A DNA stretch of 64,000 nt, from the NCBI GenBank assembly GCA_039619475.1, contig CM077116.1, positions 3,348,001-3,412,000 on the forward strand, given 5' to 3'. A program made the position numbers and the translations under genes. This DNA is from Icerya purchasi. Taxonomy: Eukaryota; Arthropoda; Insecta; Hemiptera; Monophlebidae. Position 1 is the first letter of the stretch; each line of letters starts with the position of its first letter. Positions 46,881 through 59,982 of the stretch are shown here, in pieces. The notes beneath the pieces were generated by a model. It worked only from the letters and a program-made list of their open reading frames with translations. It was not told the origin of the DNA and ran no database searches.

Positions 46881-47153
46881 GTTTTCTTTTCATCGTAGTG
46901 GACAGTATCTTTTTTCGACAGTTTCTCGAACCCGAAGTAGTTTTTATTTTATAAAATGTCGTTTAACAGCAAATTCAAATAGAAAAAAAAAAAAAAAAAT
47001 CAAATCGATGGGACAACAGATACACAGCTTAAAAGATGTTGAAAGAGAACATTTTTGGTCGTTTACAGTTTAATAGTTTCGAAAAATTACGAGAAACTCT
47101 ATTTTTTGCTTCCATTATTAATAATAAGTATAGCAAAAAAAGATAACCCTCCC

Positions 47154-47155
<2 letters not shown>

Positions 47156-47193
<38 letters not shown>
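47156..47193. repeat. (TA)n microsatellite
   Basis: Alternating TA run of about 38 bp. Confidence 0.95.
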
Positions 47194-47196
<3 letters not shown>

Positions 47197-47340
47197 ACCG
47201 ACCGGCTCCGAAGAAATCCGGCTTATGCCTAAAACGCAATATGCGAGAAAAACGCGTTTGAAGTTTAGGAACACTGTTTCATCATTTCCAGCAGCTGTTA
47301 CGTTGTTTTTTGCTTTTGTACAGTGTTACCGCTAGTATAG

Positions 47341-47440
47341 GCATGAGGAATCAAGTGAAAATAGAGGGACAGGACGTGATCACGGAAGACGTCAAAGTGG
47401 CAGTAGAGGAAGTGGACGTCGAAGTCGAGGTCGCTCTTAA
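47341..47440 (+). CDS. Candidate terminal exon, RS/RG-rich C-terminus
   Basis: One plus-strand frame from 47342 reads HEESSENRGTGRDHGRRQSG followed by an Arg/Ser/Gly tail and ends at TAA 47438-47440. Mixed Arg codons (AGA, CGT, CGA, CGC) alternate with Ser and Gly codons, as expected of a selected RS/RG-rich tail and not of a simple DNA repeat. A pyrimidine tract (about 47300-47320) lies upstream and the exon would start after the AG at 47339-47340. An intervening AG at 47322-47323 is less suitable because it leaves an in-frame TAG. Downstream, TGTAAATA (47631) and AATAAA (47710) suit a 3' untranslated region. RS/RG-rich tails occur in RNA-binding proteins. No upstream exon or family is identified, and a processed fragment is possible. 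Confidence 0.3.
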
Positions 47441-47800
47441 AGTGATTACCATAAGTAAGAACGAAGCAATTTTTCGATTTTCAATTCATTTCATTTTTTG
47501 ATGTAAGTAAACAAGAATCAGATAATTATTCAGGTACTTTTCCATTAATTTTCTGATGTATTTTTTGTAAATCGTGCTGTTATTTTTTGTAATTAGCAGT
47601 AGGTGTCTTTATTCTTGTACAGCTTGAAACTGTAAATAATAATTAGATGTACTTTTTGTCAATTTTTTCATGTATTCCTCACACATTTCATAATTCGTGT
47701 ATTTTTTGTAATAAATATTGGTAGTAATATGTATCATTCTTGTATAGGTGAAATATTTTTCGTTCCAGCAGCACCATGTCACAAAAAACAATTCATCATA
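47441..47800 (+). other. Possible 3' untranslated region / diverged local repeat
   Basis: T-rich sequence containing repeated TGTATTTTTTGTAA-like words, and paired ATTCTTGTACAG and ATTCTTGTATAG segments about 130 bp apart, suggesting a diverged duplication. It holds a Pumilio-type TGTAAATA and an AATAAA signal. Whether it is transcribed cannot be told. Confidence 0.3.
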
Positions 47801-50800
47801 AAGGAAAAGGGGGTTCCAAAAACTCTTAAATGTGTAATATCTTAATTATTAAAAAAGAGCGAATTTTCAACTATTTTGAATACAACAGGGGTGAAAAAAA
47901 ATGGCTGTATCGTCGACTATAATTATTATTTTCAATTTCTATGAACGGCACGTCATAAAGGAAGGTTTGAAGACACGGAAACCGTCGAAATCCGAAAATT
48001 GATTTTTTTGGCATAAGCAGGTTCCTTCGGAGCTGGTCATATATATTATGGCGTTTTTATAACAGAATTTATAAAAAACGATAAGGTATTAAGTATAACC
48101 AGGAAGCTCAGGAAAATTCTCGAACGTTGTAGTAATAATAATAATAATAAAATAAAAGTTCGTATACGCGAAAGATATAAATAATTTTAATATTTTTCTG
48201 GCTAATTATTTTTATAATTTCTGGCTAGTCCGGGTAATATGTAGGATAAGCTAATTAAATTTTATTCAGAATTAACTTATTATTAAAAAGAATTCGTTAA
48301 AAAAGTATACATTGAAATCCGTTATTTTGGTAATAATTACATCGGGAAAATAAGAATAATTTAAACATCTGTGACGATGATTGAACAAAATTGATAATTT
48401 AGTAAGCAGTTTCAGATTTGATAATATTTATTAACCTGTTCATCATCGATTTATACGAAGTAATTTGAAAAAACTTGTGATTTGGCGTACGGTGGCGGTA
48501 AAAGATTTAGATTATATCAATTAAAATTAATACTTGGACGATCAACCATAGACGAAGGAAACCTTAGAGCAGTCAGCCAGGTTCCAGTCCTTGTTGTTGC
48601 AAGAATTATGTTCTACATAGGATACAGAGTACGAAAGGTCTAATAAAACAGGCCAGAAAATAAATAAATATATATATTTTTTATGTAATGTATTGATGTA
48701 AACGTGTAAGAAAAATTGGTATATAATTGTAATTTTTGTAATCATTGAGTAATTCATTTTCTACGCAGCTGCAAATTTTCGAATCTTTTAATTTTTTATG
48801 TAGTACGTGCTCTGTATTAGAATACGCGGAAATACTTACAGCTACTGTTTATTGCATAAATAATTTCTTTACTGGGCATTTCGTCGAATACGCCCAAATT
48901 TCAACTTTATTAGAAATTTCCAGTTTTGATTATATCGCTTTCTTAGAAAAACAATTTGCCGTAAACACCATATTTAAAGATTTTTATTTTGATATTTAAC
49001 GTTACGGGGAAATCTTACACTTACTATCATCAGAAAAAGTTAAGTGTTAAAATTAAATTTTTTTAGACGTGTCTACCGTAAATTGTTTTCTTAATTATAT
49101 CTACCGTGGAAACTTCAGATGTTCAATTATATCGTTTCCTATTGGAAGTTGTTACGACGCACACATTAAAGAGAGAGAGAGAGAGAGAGTGAGAGAGAGA
49201 GTCCTAAAATGTTTAGCGTACACAAATTATGCGAAACGTGTGCCATTAAATTATAATTCAATTTATTTACTTTATTTTGAATTGTTTACGTTCTGGTTTA
49301 TTTGAATCGTTAAATCGGGTTTTAAAATTTACAACGCGCGAAAGTAGATGTGAAAAAATTCACAACTAAATTTTCCAAAAAGTTTTTTTCTTTTTCTTGG
49401 ATGCAGAGCTGCAGCGTAAGTCAAATCTTTTTGTAATTTCATTTCAACTTTACTCGAAGAAAACACCATTTTCGTAACCAACGAAACTAGTTGTGATCGG
49501 TTCGGTGAAACACAAAACCGTAGAAAGGGACTTTTCGCAACGGTAGGAAAGAAACGGTATATTTCTCTTGCTGCTTGGTCGTTTTGTTTGAATTTTCAAT
49601 GGTGTCTGAAAGTAACGCTTGCTGACGTTTAGTTTCATTCGTTTTTAGACGATATATCTGATTCAACATGAAATAAGGGCGAAATTAGACGCACCGAAGA
49701 CAAAAATCGAGACTTCGTTAGATTGTACATACACGTAGTTGGAATTTTTCATTTCTTCTTCTTGCCGAATAGCGTAGAAAGCGAACTGATAAAAATGGAA
49801 GCAAAACATTACGAAGATTCCAACAGGCTTTTCTTTCAAACGCATTAGCACATCATCGCTAGAAATAAAACGGTGGCTTTCGTGTTGGTCACGGGGAAAT
49901 CTCTTAGCGTCATTTATCGCAGCAAAAACTGTGTCATGCTGCCAGTTTGGATTAAATTCATCGAGCTACTTTCTTTCTCGGAACACTTCATGGAACGCGA
50001 TGGGAAAACCGGAAAAATACCGTTCAGCCGTCTCAGCCAATTAATTCTTTCCCTTAAAACGGCTGTTCCACCGAAGTTTCACAGCGCATTCTGAGCAGGA
50101 AATCGTCACAGGTAGCAGAAACGCGATATCTTACTTCGCAGAATAAGAACCCGGGACCTCTTATTTCGCTCTTCGTTATCTAATACCTTTTTTTATTCTT
50201 TTTTTTTTTCAGATACGCTAATGAATTATTGATTACAGATAATTAAATAAATTATTAAATCGGTTTAGTTAACTAAACAATAAGATAATGCGCTAAATAA
50301 GGTGATACGGCAAAACTGTTAATTGGTCAAAAAATAGTATCGCCTAATAGAGTACGTGATAAATTCTTTAACGCGACTCAGGAAAACGTTCAACTTTTTA
50401 AGTTCGCAGAGAAAATGAGTAGCTTCTAATGTTCACTGCTTTTAGTGAAGATTATGTCTCAGTCTTGGTAGCAACAAGGAGGTGTAGTGAACTTATGGAA
50501 CTCAACAACGATCATCGATTCCGTCAACGCGCAAAAGTAATATGTGTGTGAGTCGATGCGGTATTTACAATCTTCGTATTGATAATTTACATCGGAATAA
50601 TTATATTAACGCAAACTCTCCGAGTGTTATCGGTGACATAGCTCTAGTTTCAGGGTCGACTTTTCTTTAGCCAGTCTCCTTTACCGCATATACAATAAAA
50701 GGAAACGGGTTCTGCGATATATTCGAAAAAAAAAAAAAAAAATCGGGACGCATGTTACCCCATTATAACATGAAACACTCCCGAAACGAATAACGTTTTT

Positions 50801-51850
50801 GCGTCACGCTTAAAATAATAATGCCATTCTCACGCCGATGATAATTCTAATGTGTTTAGAAATTGCTTCAGGATGAAGTTAAAATATTCGGCGATCGGTT
50901 TAGCTGGAAATCAGAAGTTAGTTTCCTCTTTCCACTGAAAATTCTAATTGAGTGAAATTGTTCAAAATAAAAACTTGTTTAGATACCGCTCCGAGTTTTT
51001 CATCTTATTTTGCAACGGTCGATAAAATTAAAAGTGAAGTTTTTCTGTGAGTTATAAGCGACAAGTATCTATGTGAGTGCCCAGTGAACCTATCCCCTTA
51101 ACGGGGAATTATCAACACAACTTCTCTTAAATTATATCGATTTTCCTTTGGTGTTTAGCCGTTGCAGTTCTATAAGAAAAATTACTCGGATGTTTTGCTT
51201 AATTTTACTGTACTAATAATAATGTTCGCATTTAACCATTCGCCCTTGCTTTAAGAAAACGATCGGTTATATTATCTGCGATCACGATTGAATTTCCGTT
51301 ACGTTTATACATGCGAGAAAATGGACCGGTTGCCACAACTATGTATATTGCATTGGACTACTAACAGGTCTGGAATATTTTCTATGCTTGCGTCACTTGA
51401 TGTTAAGGAAACATCTCATTCTCCATTCTGAAGAGGAATCAATTTTTACACATTAATCTGCAACCGCCATGCCTTTGTTTAAGCTATATCGAGGGCAGGA
51501 TCTGTTTTCTTCTTTCTACTCTCTTCTTAGATCCTTAAACTGCGCCGAAAAATCAGTTTACCTTTATATACGATAGATGCTTACTTACCTGAAGTGCGCG
51601 CGCATCAGGATTTGCCTAAATTCAAATTTATTTATCGGACAGTTATCGGACAGAATACGTACTTAAATTTATAAGTAAACGAATCTTACCTGAATAAAAA
51701 AAAAAAACAAATAAAAACAAGATTAATTCGTATTTCTGTACACGATATTTGTGTGTTACTACCATAATAAATCTGATGAATTAGGCTTTAATTTAAGCAT
51801 CCTTACTAGAGTTAGTAACATTACGATTTCGATTACTAATATTTATATGA
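47801..51850. other. AT-rich non-coding stretch with microsatellites
   Basis: No gene is supported. It includes an (AAT)n run at about 48131-48150 and a (GA)n run at about 49168-49201. Open frames between 49450 and 50094 overlap on both strands and are unrecognised. Confidence 0.5.
50130..50200 (-). mobile_element. Possible tRNA-like SINE head remnant
   Basis: The minus strand reads GGTATTAGATAACGAAGAGCG, then GAGGTCCCGGGTTCTTATTC, resembling weak A and B boxes spaced as in the SINE heads at 28834 and 32645. Strongly decayed. Confidence 0.3.
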
Positions 51851-52805
51851 TTTTTTTTTTTTTTTTTTTTTTAATAATAAATTTACAAATATAAATCTAG
51901 GCGCCGTGTGTAACTACCTGGGCTATTACGGAACCTAGACTCACTGGAAATTACAGAAGGCGGTGCAGTCTGTTCGATGCTGCCAAATTCAACACTGCCC
52001 GAACACAATCCGGGTAGTTCGACAACAGACGGTGGGGTGAGGTATGCCTGGAAGTACGGGAAATATGCCGGCACCATTTCAGTAGATGCTCTACAGTTGG
52101 TAAGACCATGAACCCGCACAGAGAGCAAGTGACCGGAGGGGGAGCTCCGTCAAAGACGTGCTTGTGTGACAGTGCAGTGTGCCCCAGACGCAGTCTCGAT
52201 AGGATCGAGAAATCCCTACGTGTGACGGGGAACGGCGGCCACCATGGGTCGGTGTCCGACTTTGTGGACCTGAGCCAGGTTGTTTGTTCTGATCATAGTT
52301 TGCTCCACTCCTCAGCAAAGTGCATCAGAAAGACTGAAGCGCCTAAACAAGGAAGTAAAGCGTTAAACGGCATCGAGCTAGATAGAGTTGCCTTAGCAGC
52401 CAAGTCAACCCGCTCATTGCCGGGAACCCCGACATGACCAGGGACCCATAAGAATGTGACATACCTCAGATCGTGAAAGTTGGAATAGGAGGTTTTTTAT
52501 TTTAATGATTAGAAACTGTCTGGGCTCTGGATGGCTTTGATAGATTGAAGTGTCTGTAATCAGAAGAGCACTTTGAGACGCTGGGTTGGAAGAATATGTC
52601 TCAAGGCAAAGAAGGATCCCAAACATTTCTGCCTCTAAAGTAGAGCAGTAGTCGTTTAGGCGCTCGGTGTACATTACACCTCTAATTTCATAAGCGCATG
52701 CAGTTGGTGAAGGAGAATTAGTAGGACTCGCTGTAGCTGCGTCTGTGTACATGTGAATGTAGTTAGGGAAGGAGGCGAGTTTATTTGATACTACTTGAGA
52801 CATGG
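51850..52805 (-). pseudogene. LINE 3' end with RNase H domain, 5'-truncated, with poly(A) tail
   Basis: On the minus strand the frame from 52803 reads FPNYIHMYTDAATA (Asp of the first RNase H motif), then CSTLEAEMFGILLCLE (Glu motif) and LLITDTSIYQS (second Asp). After a frameshift near 52440 it reads HVGVPGNERVDLAAKATL (last RNase H block). Further on come ILSRLRLGHTALSHKHVF and CSLCG...TVEHLLKWC, the finger-like C-terminus. A stop interrupts near 52305. The 3' untranslated region is short and ends in an A-run seen as T at 51851-51872. The piece is about 950 bp, so it is a 5'-truncated LINE insertion, probably of an RNase H-bearing I/R1-type clade. It is less AT-rich than its surroundings. 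Confidence 0.88.
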
Positions 52806-55800
52806 GTATAGAAAAAATGATTACTTTACTTATATTGGGATGATAGACGCTATCAGGTTACACTATTTAGGGATTTACCGGGCAACATTACAGAAGAGAC
52901 TTTATCAGAATCGGTTCTTAAAATCAGATAAAAAAGAAACTGGTTTAGTTGAATTTTTCTTTGCGTCGTCCCTCTGAACAATTTCTACCGTTTTTTGCGA
53001 CTACCATGTTGAACTGAACTTTTTACACTTGATAGTTCGCACTGCAACTGAGGACCCGTGAAAGTATGTTCTTCTCGTATAAATTTAATTGTAAATTCCG
53101 ATTTTTTCGATAAGAAGATTTGACTAAAATGAAATTTGAAAAATTGACTTCCTCACAACGATCGGCCGATTGGACGTATGAAAGCGATCGATAATTTTCA
53201 AGAAAACGTTCGTTTTTCATTTCGTCGAATCATGAAGATTCCAATCAAACAATTTTTGCAGTAAGATTGAAAGAGTTTTAACAATGTTTCTGCGTATTTA
53301 TTTGACGAATTTATAAATTACAAACATCATATCGTCCGATGATACGGCACAATAACTGGTTTGTATATCTTCTTTAAAGTTTTACCTTCTTGGTTTTTTT
53401 TTTTGTTAGTAAATTCTTCAATTCTGTAAAGTTTTAAATACACAGAGCGAGTCCCTACTAATCGATCGGCGATCCTAATTGAAGCCCTCTTTTCATTGCC
53501 CCGCACATCATTTCTCCCAATCTTACTTCCTTTCTTTTAATTAATGTTTACTACCAGATCGCGATGACGACACTACGATCGATTATTTATATTTTCTTCC
53601 CTCGTTATCTAGTTCATTCAGTGTGCCCTTCAATACCTTCTACCCATTTTCACTTGCGTAACCTTACCATTCCTTGTAGTCGCTATCTCATCCATAATCT
53701 CCCCTCTCTGCGTATTAATTTATTACGGGTTCATCGTAGGCCAGAGAGCAACGAAATATTCTCCGGCTCCATTTGTTACTTCTTCGCACGTCTTCTTTCA
53801 TTTAATTCCAGCTGCTTGAGCCACTTTATGAATAAACTCCAGTTTACAGATTCCGATGACTTCTTTTCTAATAAAATACCTTCTTGTCGATCTGTTCTCT
53901 TCAACTCCTTCGATCTAGGATTTTCCTTCACTTCAACGTTTTACCATGTATTATTCGCTTACGCCGTAAATGCTCTGTTACCTTTATCCCGCCTTTGTTA
54001 TTATTATATTCTCCGTGTTGACGTCCATTAATCTTAGTTCGTATATTTCATTAGTTTCCAGTCGAACTGCTAATCGATTCTTTTTTTCCCGCATTATTTC
54101 TAAAAATATTGCCAATAGCCGAAAGAAAAAATAACAAAAAAGGTTAATACAACCTGTAAAAATGAAATTATAATGTAGTAGTATTACATGTGACAAGGAG
54201 GCAAGCATTATATTCTATCGGCGAAGAGCGTAGTAGTAATGTTGGGATGCGAAATAAAATTTGTCTCCGATAGGTATACTATTTATGAGAGTGCCGGCTT
54301 TTCGGTTTTTAAATTACGAGCTTCGACGACGATGCGTCTTCTTAATTGGCGAAAGGAACATTTAATTACTAAAATCTCGCTATGAATGAAATATGCAGGT
54401 TGGCAAATCTTACTGCAGAATGCATATTATCGATGACTTTCGATGAAAAATAGAAATCCTTCCCTATGACTCGAAAGTGTACAGCCTCAATGAGTTCCAC
54501 CTGATTTGTGATTAGCGAAGGGTGTAAAAAAGAAGCAATTTAGAAACAATTAAAAAGCAATTACAACTATTACCATCGTATCTATCGGTTAATAATGTTG
54601 GCAGACGATAGCGAGGTAATTAAAGTGGGGTTGACGAATAATATGTAAAAATTGTCGCAAAGATTTTACAGCGCTAAGAATGACGTCGACCATAATCCGT
54701 CGTTTCGATAAAACCGCTTTAAACTACGTAGGTCGGAGAATTGAATTAGCTGGCAAGGTGCTTATTAAAATTTACAAATTGTGCAGAACGGCCCTATAAT
54801 ATACACGTGTTTCATCGTGACATCCCATATGGTTAAATCTTGATGCTGCCTGTCATTATTATTGTATGCCGGGCGGAAGCTTGAATGTACATGAGTACGA
54901 CGGTAACCGTCTTTAACGGCTACAGCCGGAGCTGTCGAAATATATCAATGAAATGGGAATTGCGCTTGTCTGTGCCTGTATTGCCCTTTCAGTCTCGCTG
55001 ACACATAAGGGCAACGATTTGTAACGCGTAGCGGAATGTACACAGAGCAAAAGAAACCGATCAGATAGACAAGCGATAGATAAGCCGGCAAAAATTCAAA
55101 TAGCATCCGAGCTTTCGGCCGGCTAACTGACAACTGATGACGACACTGATCAACGAGAAATTCAACTTTCGCGCCCTTAATTAAACTATTAGCCTGTTTG
55201 CAAAATTTAAAAGTTCCTTACTCAGCTTGGAGCCTTTCCGTTCGTTTGTCAACTTTTTCCAAGTTTTCCGTTATAGCGCGCAACAACGATACTGCCATCA
55301 AACGGAAAGCTGCATAGCTATCAGCGCAATCGGCACCATCAGCTTCATTAGTTTCCCGGAATTCGAACTAATGAGATTCCTCGTTCAGCAAACCGCTAAT
55401 GTTAACAATATATGTAGACGCGAATTTCGTTTGTCCTTTTCAATGCGATGTGCATTGCAATTTTCGCAAACGCTCCTCGCTATGGCTCTGGTCGCATGCA
55501 CAATATTTCAAAAGGCATTTTCAGAGTTCGTTATCTTCGATACAATGTTTCCGTATGCTATTCTCTTCATTGGCACGTTCAATTCCTTTCCTCGATGTAC
55601 ACATCGAAACAACGCCAACTCTACAAAAATATTGTTTCATCTTCTTCATAATCGGTCCGACTTTATCGTTCGAACTTGGCTTTCTTAGCATCGCAGTATT
55701 TATGACATTCCTGACGATGTCTGTCCAAACAAGTTCTTTATTGGGTAAAACAATTTTCATGATTCCCATTGTAAATATTTACTTGTCACACATATGACAA

Positions 55801-57984
55801 CTTGCGAAAAAGTATAACGGAAAAATTATAAAATCAGAATGAAACATAAACTTTTTCGATATATGTAGAGACGTTTTTAATGTTTTTTTGTTTTTTTTTT
55901 CAGTATTTCCGTATTTTTCATATATACACATATTGCTAAAAACTTGGCATTATCGGCAATGTATGAATTTTTTCTTAATTATTACGAAATCATTGTGAGC
56001 GTGTTAGGTTTATATGCGAGAAAGAAAAAAAGTATTTTGATTGAGCAGCAAAAGTGCAAACAGCAGAGCGTCCGATGAAAGTGAATAAAGCAAGTCCCAT
56101 AGCTTTCACAGGCTGTCGAGGATTCTGAAGTTAAGAACCGACCGAAAATTTCACGCGCGGGGGCATCGAAATTCCCCACGAGGAATCCTGCAGCGAGGAA
56201 GGGCCCTTAGTATTTACTATACGGACCATAAAAACCAATAAAAAAAAAGAAAAAAAAGTCCGGTATAATTGAAAACTAATAAAAAAAATGCGTGTATTTT
56301 CGTACATTTTCTTTTGTATTACAACTAGACGATTCCCCGACCGGATGGATACAACTAAACGACCCATATATTTTGCTATATGTATGGATTCTGAATTATA
56401 AATTGTATTTTAATTTCGATCTAACTTTTATTATTCAAATATAATCGAAAGTTTTGTGCTCGATCAAATATGCAAATACGGGCATTTAACTTAATTTGAA
56501 AATAGTAAAATCACATACAATCCATGCGTGGTGTAATTAATTTTCGCTCACCCCGTATGAAAGGTGGAAAATGTTTTTTGAAAACATTTTCAAAACGTTT
56601 AATACGTAAAACAATCGCCGATGAAAGAATTTTCCCGTTATATCGGCGTCGAATTACTGAAAAATATGGGGGGGGGGATCGATACACAAATTCCCATCAA
56701 GAACATTCGAACTGTTAATAGACAATGTTCACTGGTGCTTCCAAGGACTTTTGCAACACGTACAAATGTAGCGTCCTTTAGCGGTGCCATAAAAAAATTT
56801 TAAGCAAAGTAAAATGGGTACATATACAAAATGGCTACTATGAGATGTTCTTCGGTGCGAATATTTCAATAAGAATTTCCTGAGAATATTGTGTCATATT
56901 CGGTACGTAGCGATTCTTGCATTTTGTTGATGGGTGTTCGATTTCGACTTTTACTTTCGGAAAGGTAACGTTCCACTTTCTCTTGTTTCTCGTTATTAAA
57001 TCTAATTTTCCAGCAAGAATGTCAATTTCGTTAACATGTTAAACTTTTTAGAATGAACAAAAGAAAGGAAATAACATTTTTATCTTTTTTCTAAATTAAT
57101 TGCCACATTTAAATTTCTATGAAACTCAAACATCCTAGCCCCGGTAATCTAGACACTTTGTGTCCTATTTTCTTTCTTTCGCCCGATCTGTCTACTGCTT
57201 AATATCAAGATTCGACCTCAGTAAATTCTTTGAGAAACTAATCATCAAACAGCTCTAAACTAATGAATAATAGCAACGATGGCAACTGAAAACGATTTAG
57301 CTCTACAATATACTATACTTTCAAATATATTAAATATTTTGTTAGTAGCAGTTATTAAAAAGCCGATGTTTTTTGAAAAATTGACAGACTTTTAATGCAT
57401 TTTTACTCGCCTAAATTTCCCCGTCATTTAATTGATTGCACTGTTTTTTTGTTTAAAATTCGCAATTATTTAATCGAGAGTTGGTATGACATATGTTTTT
57501 TGTTTATTCAAAGTTTTTTGTTGGTATTTTTGTTAATTATCGGAGAATTCGATTTAGATGTTAGTCTACAACCTCAAATGCTGAAAAAGAAGATTCTTTT
57601 ATTTCCAAAAGTTCTATGTGCATATACATTTCCCGCCTTACTGTTTTATATATTTATTTATTACAAACAAGGACATTTTTTTATCTCCCCGGCTAATTGA
57701 TTGTTCTGAAAGCTAAACAATTTCACGTTCATTTCATTCATTTTCGATGTGTTTCCAAATCGTCTTCTAATACCTGTCTGCGGAATTCTAAAATTCGAGA
57801 ATTTACTCAACAGCGAATCTCAGATAAACTCGTAAGTAACATATCGAGGCACTGCAATATGACGCAGTAAGTTGCTGAAGGGGAACGTTTTAATATGTAC
57901 ACAAGAAACTTAGAAGTTTGATTAAACTCTTATAAAGTCGCAGTGAAAGGGCACAAACAAAGCGAAATTCTACAAACACTAGTG
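52806..57984. other. Non-coding or unrecognised stretch
   Basis: No gene is recognised. Longer open frames exist: a 155-codon plus-strand frame at 53564-54031, and 153- and 132-codon plus-strand frames overlapping at 55227-55797. None shows a known motif. 54840-55800 is less AT-rich than its flanks. A G-run lies at 56669-56677. Confidence 0.4.
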
Positions 57985-58090
57985 CTTACAATTGCCTACT
58001 ACACTATAGCTATATTTGTACAGCTGAAATGTACGAATAGGCAGGTGTCGGCGCTCAAACGCTAAGTATGGCACTATAAAGAAGAAGAGC
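57985..58090 (+). mobile_element. SINE/LINE-tail fragment (same family as 32340-32724)
   Basis: The sequence GTACAGCTGAAATGTACGAATAGG, written here only as its start GTACAGCTGAAATGTACG, matches the reverse complement of about 32385-32413, and flanking words keep the same order down to GGCAC and a GAAGAAGAG tail. Only the 3' portion of the element is present. Confidence 0.65.
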
Positions 58091-58600
58091 TTAAATTAGC
58101 ATGAAAAAAATGAGAAAAAGAACCGAAATTCGCAGTCAATTTTAAGCGTAGAATTAAATTACAGAATTCTATCGAAATTTGACGAATACTGGATTTGTTC
58201 GGGATAAATTGCGAGAATTGGAGAAAAAAAAGAGCGAAAAGATTAATCTGTGAAGATAAGAAAAAGATGAAAATGAAAAAAAGGCGAGAAAATTGAACTG
58301 AATAGAAAATAAAAAAAAAAGGGAAATGAGTGAGCAGACGAGAAAGAAGGAAGATCAGAAATTGTGTGAGTAGACACACAAGTAAGATCAGACTGAGTGT
58401 GGAAGCAGGAAGGCTTTTGTAGTGGAAATAAAAATCCGGTCTGTCCTTTGATAAAGAAGGATGAAGAAGGGTCTCCTTAGAATCGGACGGAAAGAGACGT
58501 TTTGTAAAACAATCAGATTGTAGACAAACGTAGTAGGCATAGCTAAAAAGGGTGAAGCCAAATAATAAATCGCACATATCTTCTAGAGACTGATTTTTCC
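58091..58600. other. Purine-rich (plus strand) low-complexity stretch
   Basis: A/G-rich sequence with repeated GAAAAAG and GAAGAAGG words. The complementary strand lacks stop codons for 167 codons (58577-58074), giving a Phe/Leu/Ser-rich frame. This is what pyrimidine-rich DNA does and is not taken as a gene. Confidence 0.5.
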
Positions 58601-59589
58601 ATCATCTATTCTATATGTTTCACAAACTTATCCTTTTATAAAAACGCTAACCTCGTTTCATTCTTCACTCTAACGTAACCAGATTTATCCAATCACGCTT
58701 CCGTTTACCGTACAATTCATCAAATAATCTATCGCACGTCTTCCCTTAGATTGAATGCTTCGTTTACGGTAGCATATAAAACGCAAAATTTATAAAATTT
58801 TCAGCTATCCTTTCTGTCGACTGTGCTTCGAACTCTGCAGCTCGTTTTAATTACTTCTAAAACGGTACTATTTCGAAATATTATTGTAGTGTTCCTTCAG
58901 TGTAACGCCCGAATTAATTTATGCTTTAGAGAGGGAAAAAAAAAAACATAAATTACCAACGGTGAATAAAGTTATTTGTTGCCTTATGACTGATTTCAAA
59001 CTGTAACCTTACTTTTAGAAAAAGAAAAAACCAGATTTGTGATTTTAGTGATTATTAATAATTGTGAAAAATTTTAACAGAAAATAATGTTTTAAAATAA
59101 TAAAATGTATAAATCAAATTCTAATAAAATTTCCCATTATAAAAAAGAAGATAAATTGAATAAATAAATGATACAATGAAAAAACAAAATAAGCGTTATT
59201 TTCGAATTATCCAACATTGATCATACGAGCTTATTTTCAGCGAAAAAATGAATAAAAACAGATTCAAGCACGTGCAGTTTCCTACGCGCGGCAGAAGTGA
59301 AATTTCATAGTGGGAATCGAAGAACGAACCTTCCGAAATAGGAATTTAGCGATAAGATGATAAAAATCGAAAAAATTTTTACCACCCAAATGGTGTCATG
59401 ACAATTTAGATTTTGTCCATCTCCGTTTTATTTTTAATTAACTCGCCGCCAAGGGAAATATCGAAACTGGACCTATTTTCTGTTGAATCAAAATACAATG
59501 AAATTGCGCGTATGACCTCTAATTATTTGACAATAGTACTCCCATTTCGATGACACCATTTTTTTTTTAAATTCGCTATAACGCTGCAA
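58601..59589. other. AT-rich non-coding stretch
   Basis: No gene or recognisable element is seen; A-runs and short AT repeats only. Confidence 0.55.
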
Positions 59590-59700
59590 AATAAAGGGAT
59601 TTATTTAGTCATTTATTTATTTACTTATTTAGAAATACCGGTATGCTCCATACAGGCGTTAGCCCAATTGTACGGAGCCTACTACGCGGAAGTAACGTAT
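59590..59700 (-). mobile_element. LINE-like 3' tail with AAAT repeat
   Basis: On the minus strand GGGCTAACGCCTGTATGGAG leads into ATACCGGTATTTCTAAATAA and AAAT repeats. GC-containing words followed by an (AAAT)n tail are typical 3' ends of Jockey-type LINEs in insects. No coding part is found upstream. Confidence 0.45.
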
Positions 59701-59948
59701 TATATTATTAATAACATATTTACAATAATGATGGTTACTGATATTACACATAAACAAATGTGATATTCGTAGACGAAAAATAATCCGGCATACAGAAGAA
59801 AGCGTTGAAAGGAGAACATATTTATCCTTCGTGACCACCAATCGAGAATATTCTAGTTGAAAATATGAAGAAGCATACCTCCTCCGTTGTATTTCTGAAG
59901 ATCAAATATAACATAATTACGAATACTTAATTCTGTTATTGAAGTTAC

Positions 59949-59951
59949 AAT

Positions 59952-59982
<31 letters not shown>

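Noticed and set aside
10905..51375. Shared word GGACTACTAACAG near 10931 and 51356 as a dispersed repeat
   Set aside because: A 13-base match is expected by chance in 64 kb, and the flanking resemblance is weak and in mixed orientation.
53564..54031. 155-codon plus-strand open frame
   Set aside because: Ser/Leu/Phe-rich with no recognisable family, in pyrimidine-rich DNA. No splice or neighbouring exon evidence.
58074..58577. 167-codon minus-strand open frame, the longest in the window
   Set aside because: The strand is pyrimidine-rich, so stop codons are rare by composition. The product is Phe/Leu/Ser-rich low complexity with no motif, and it overlaps a repeat tail.
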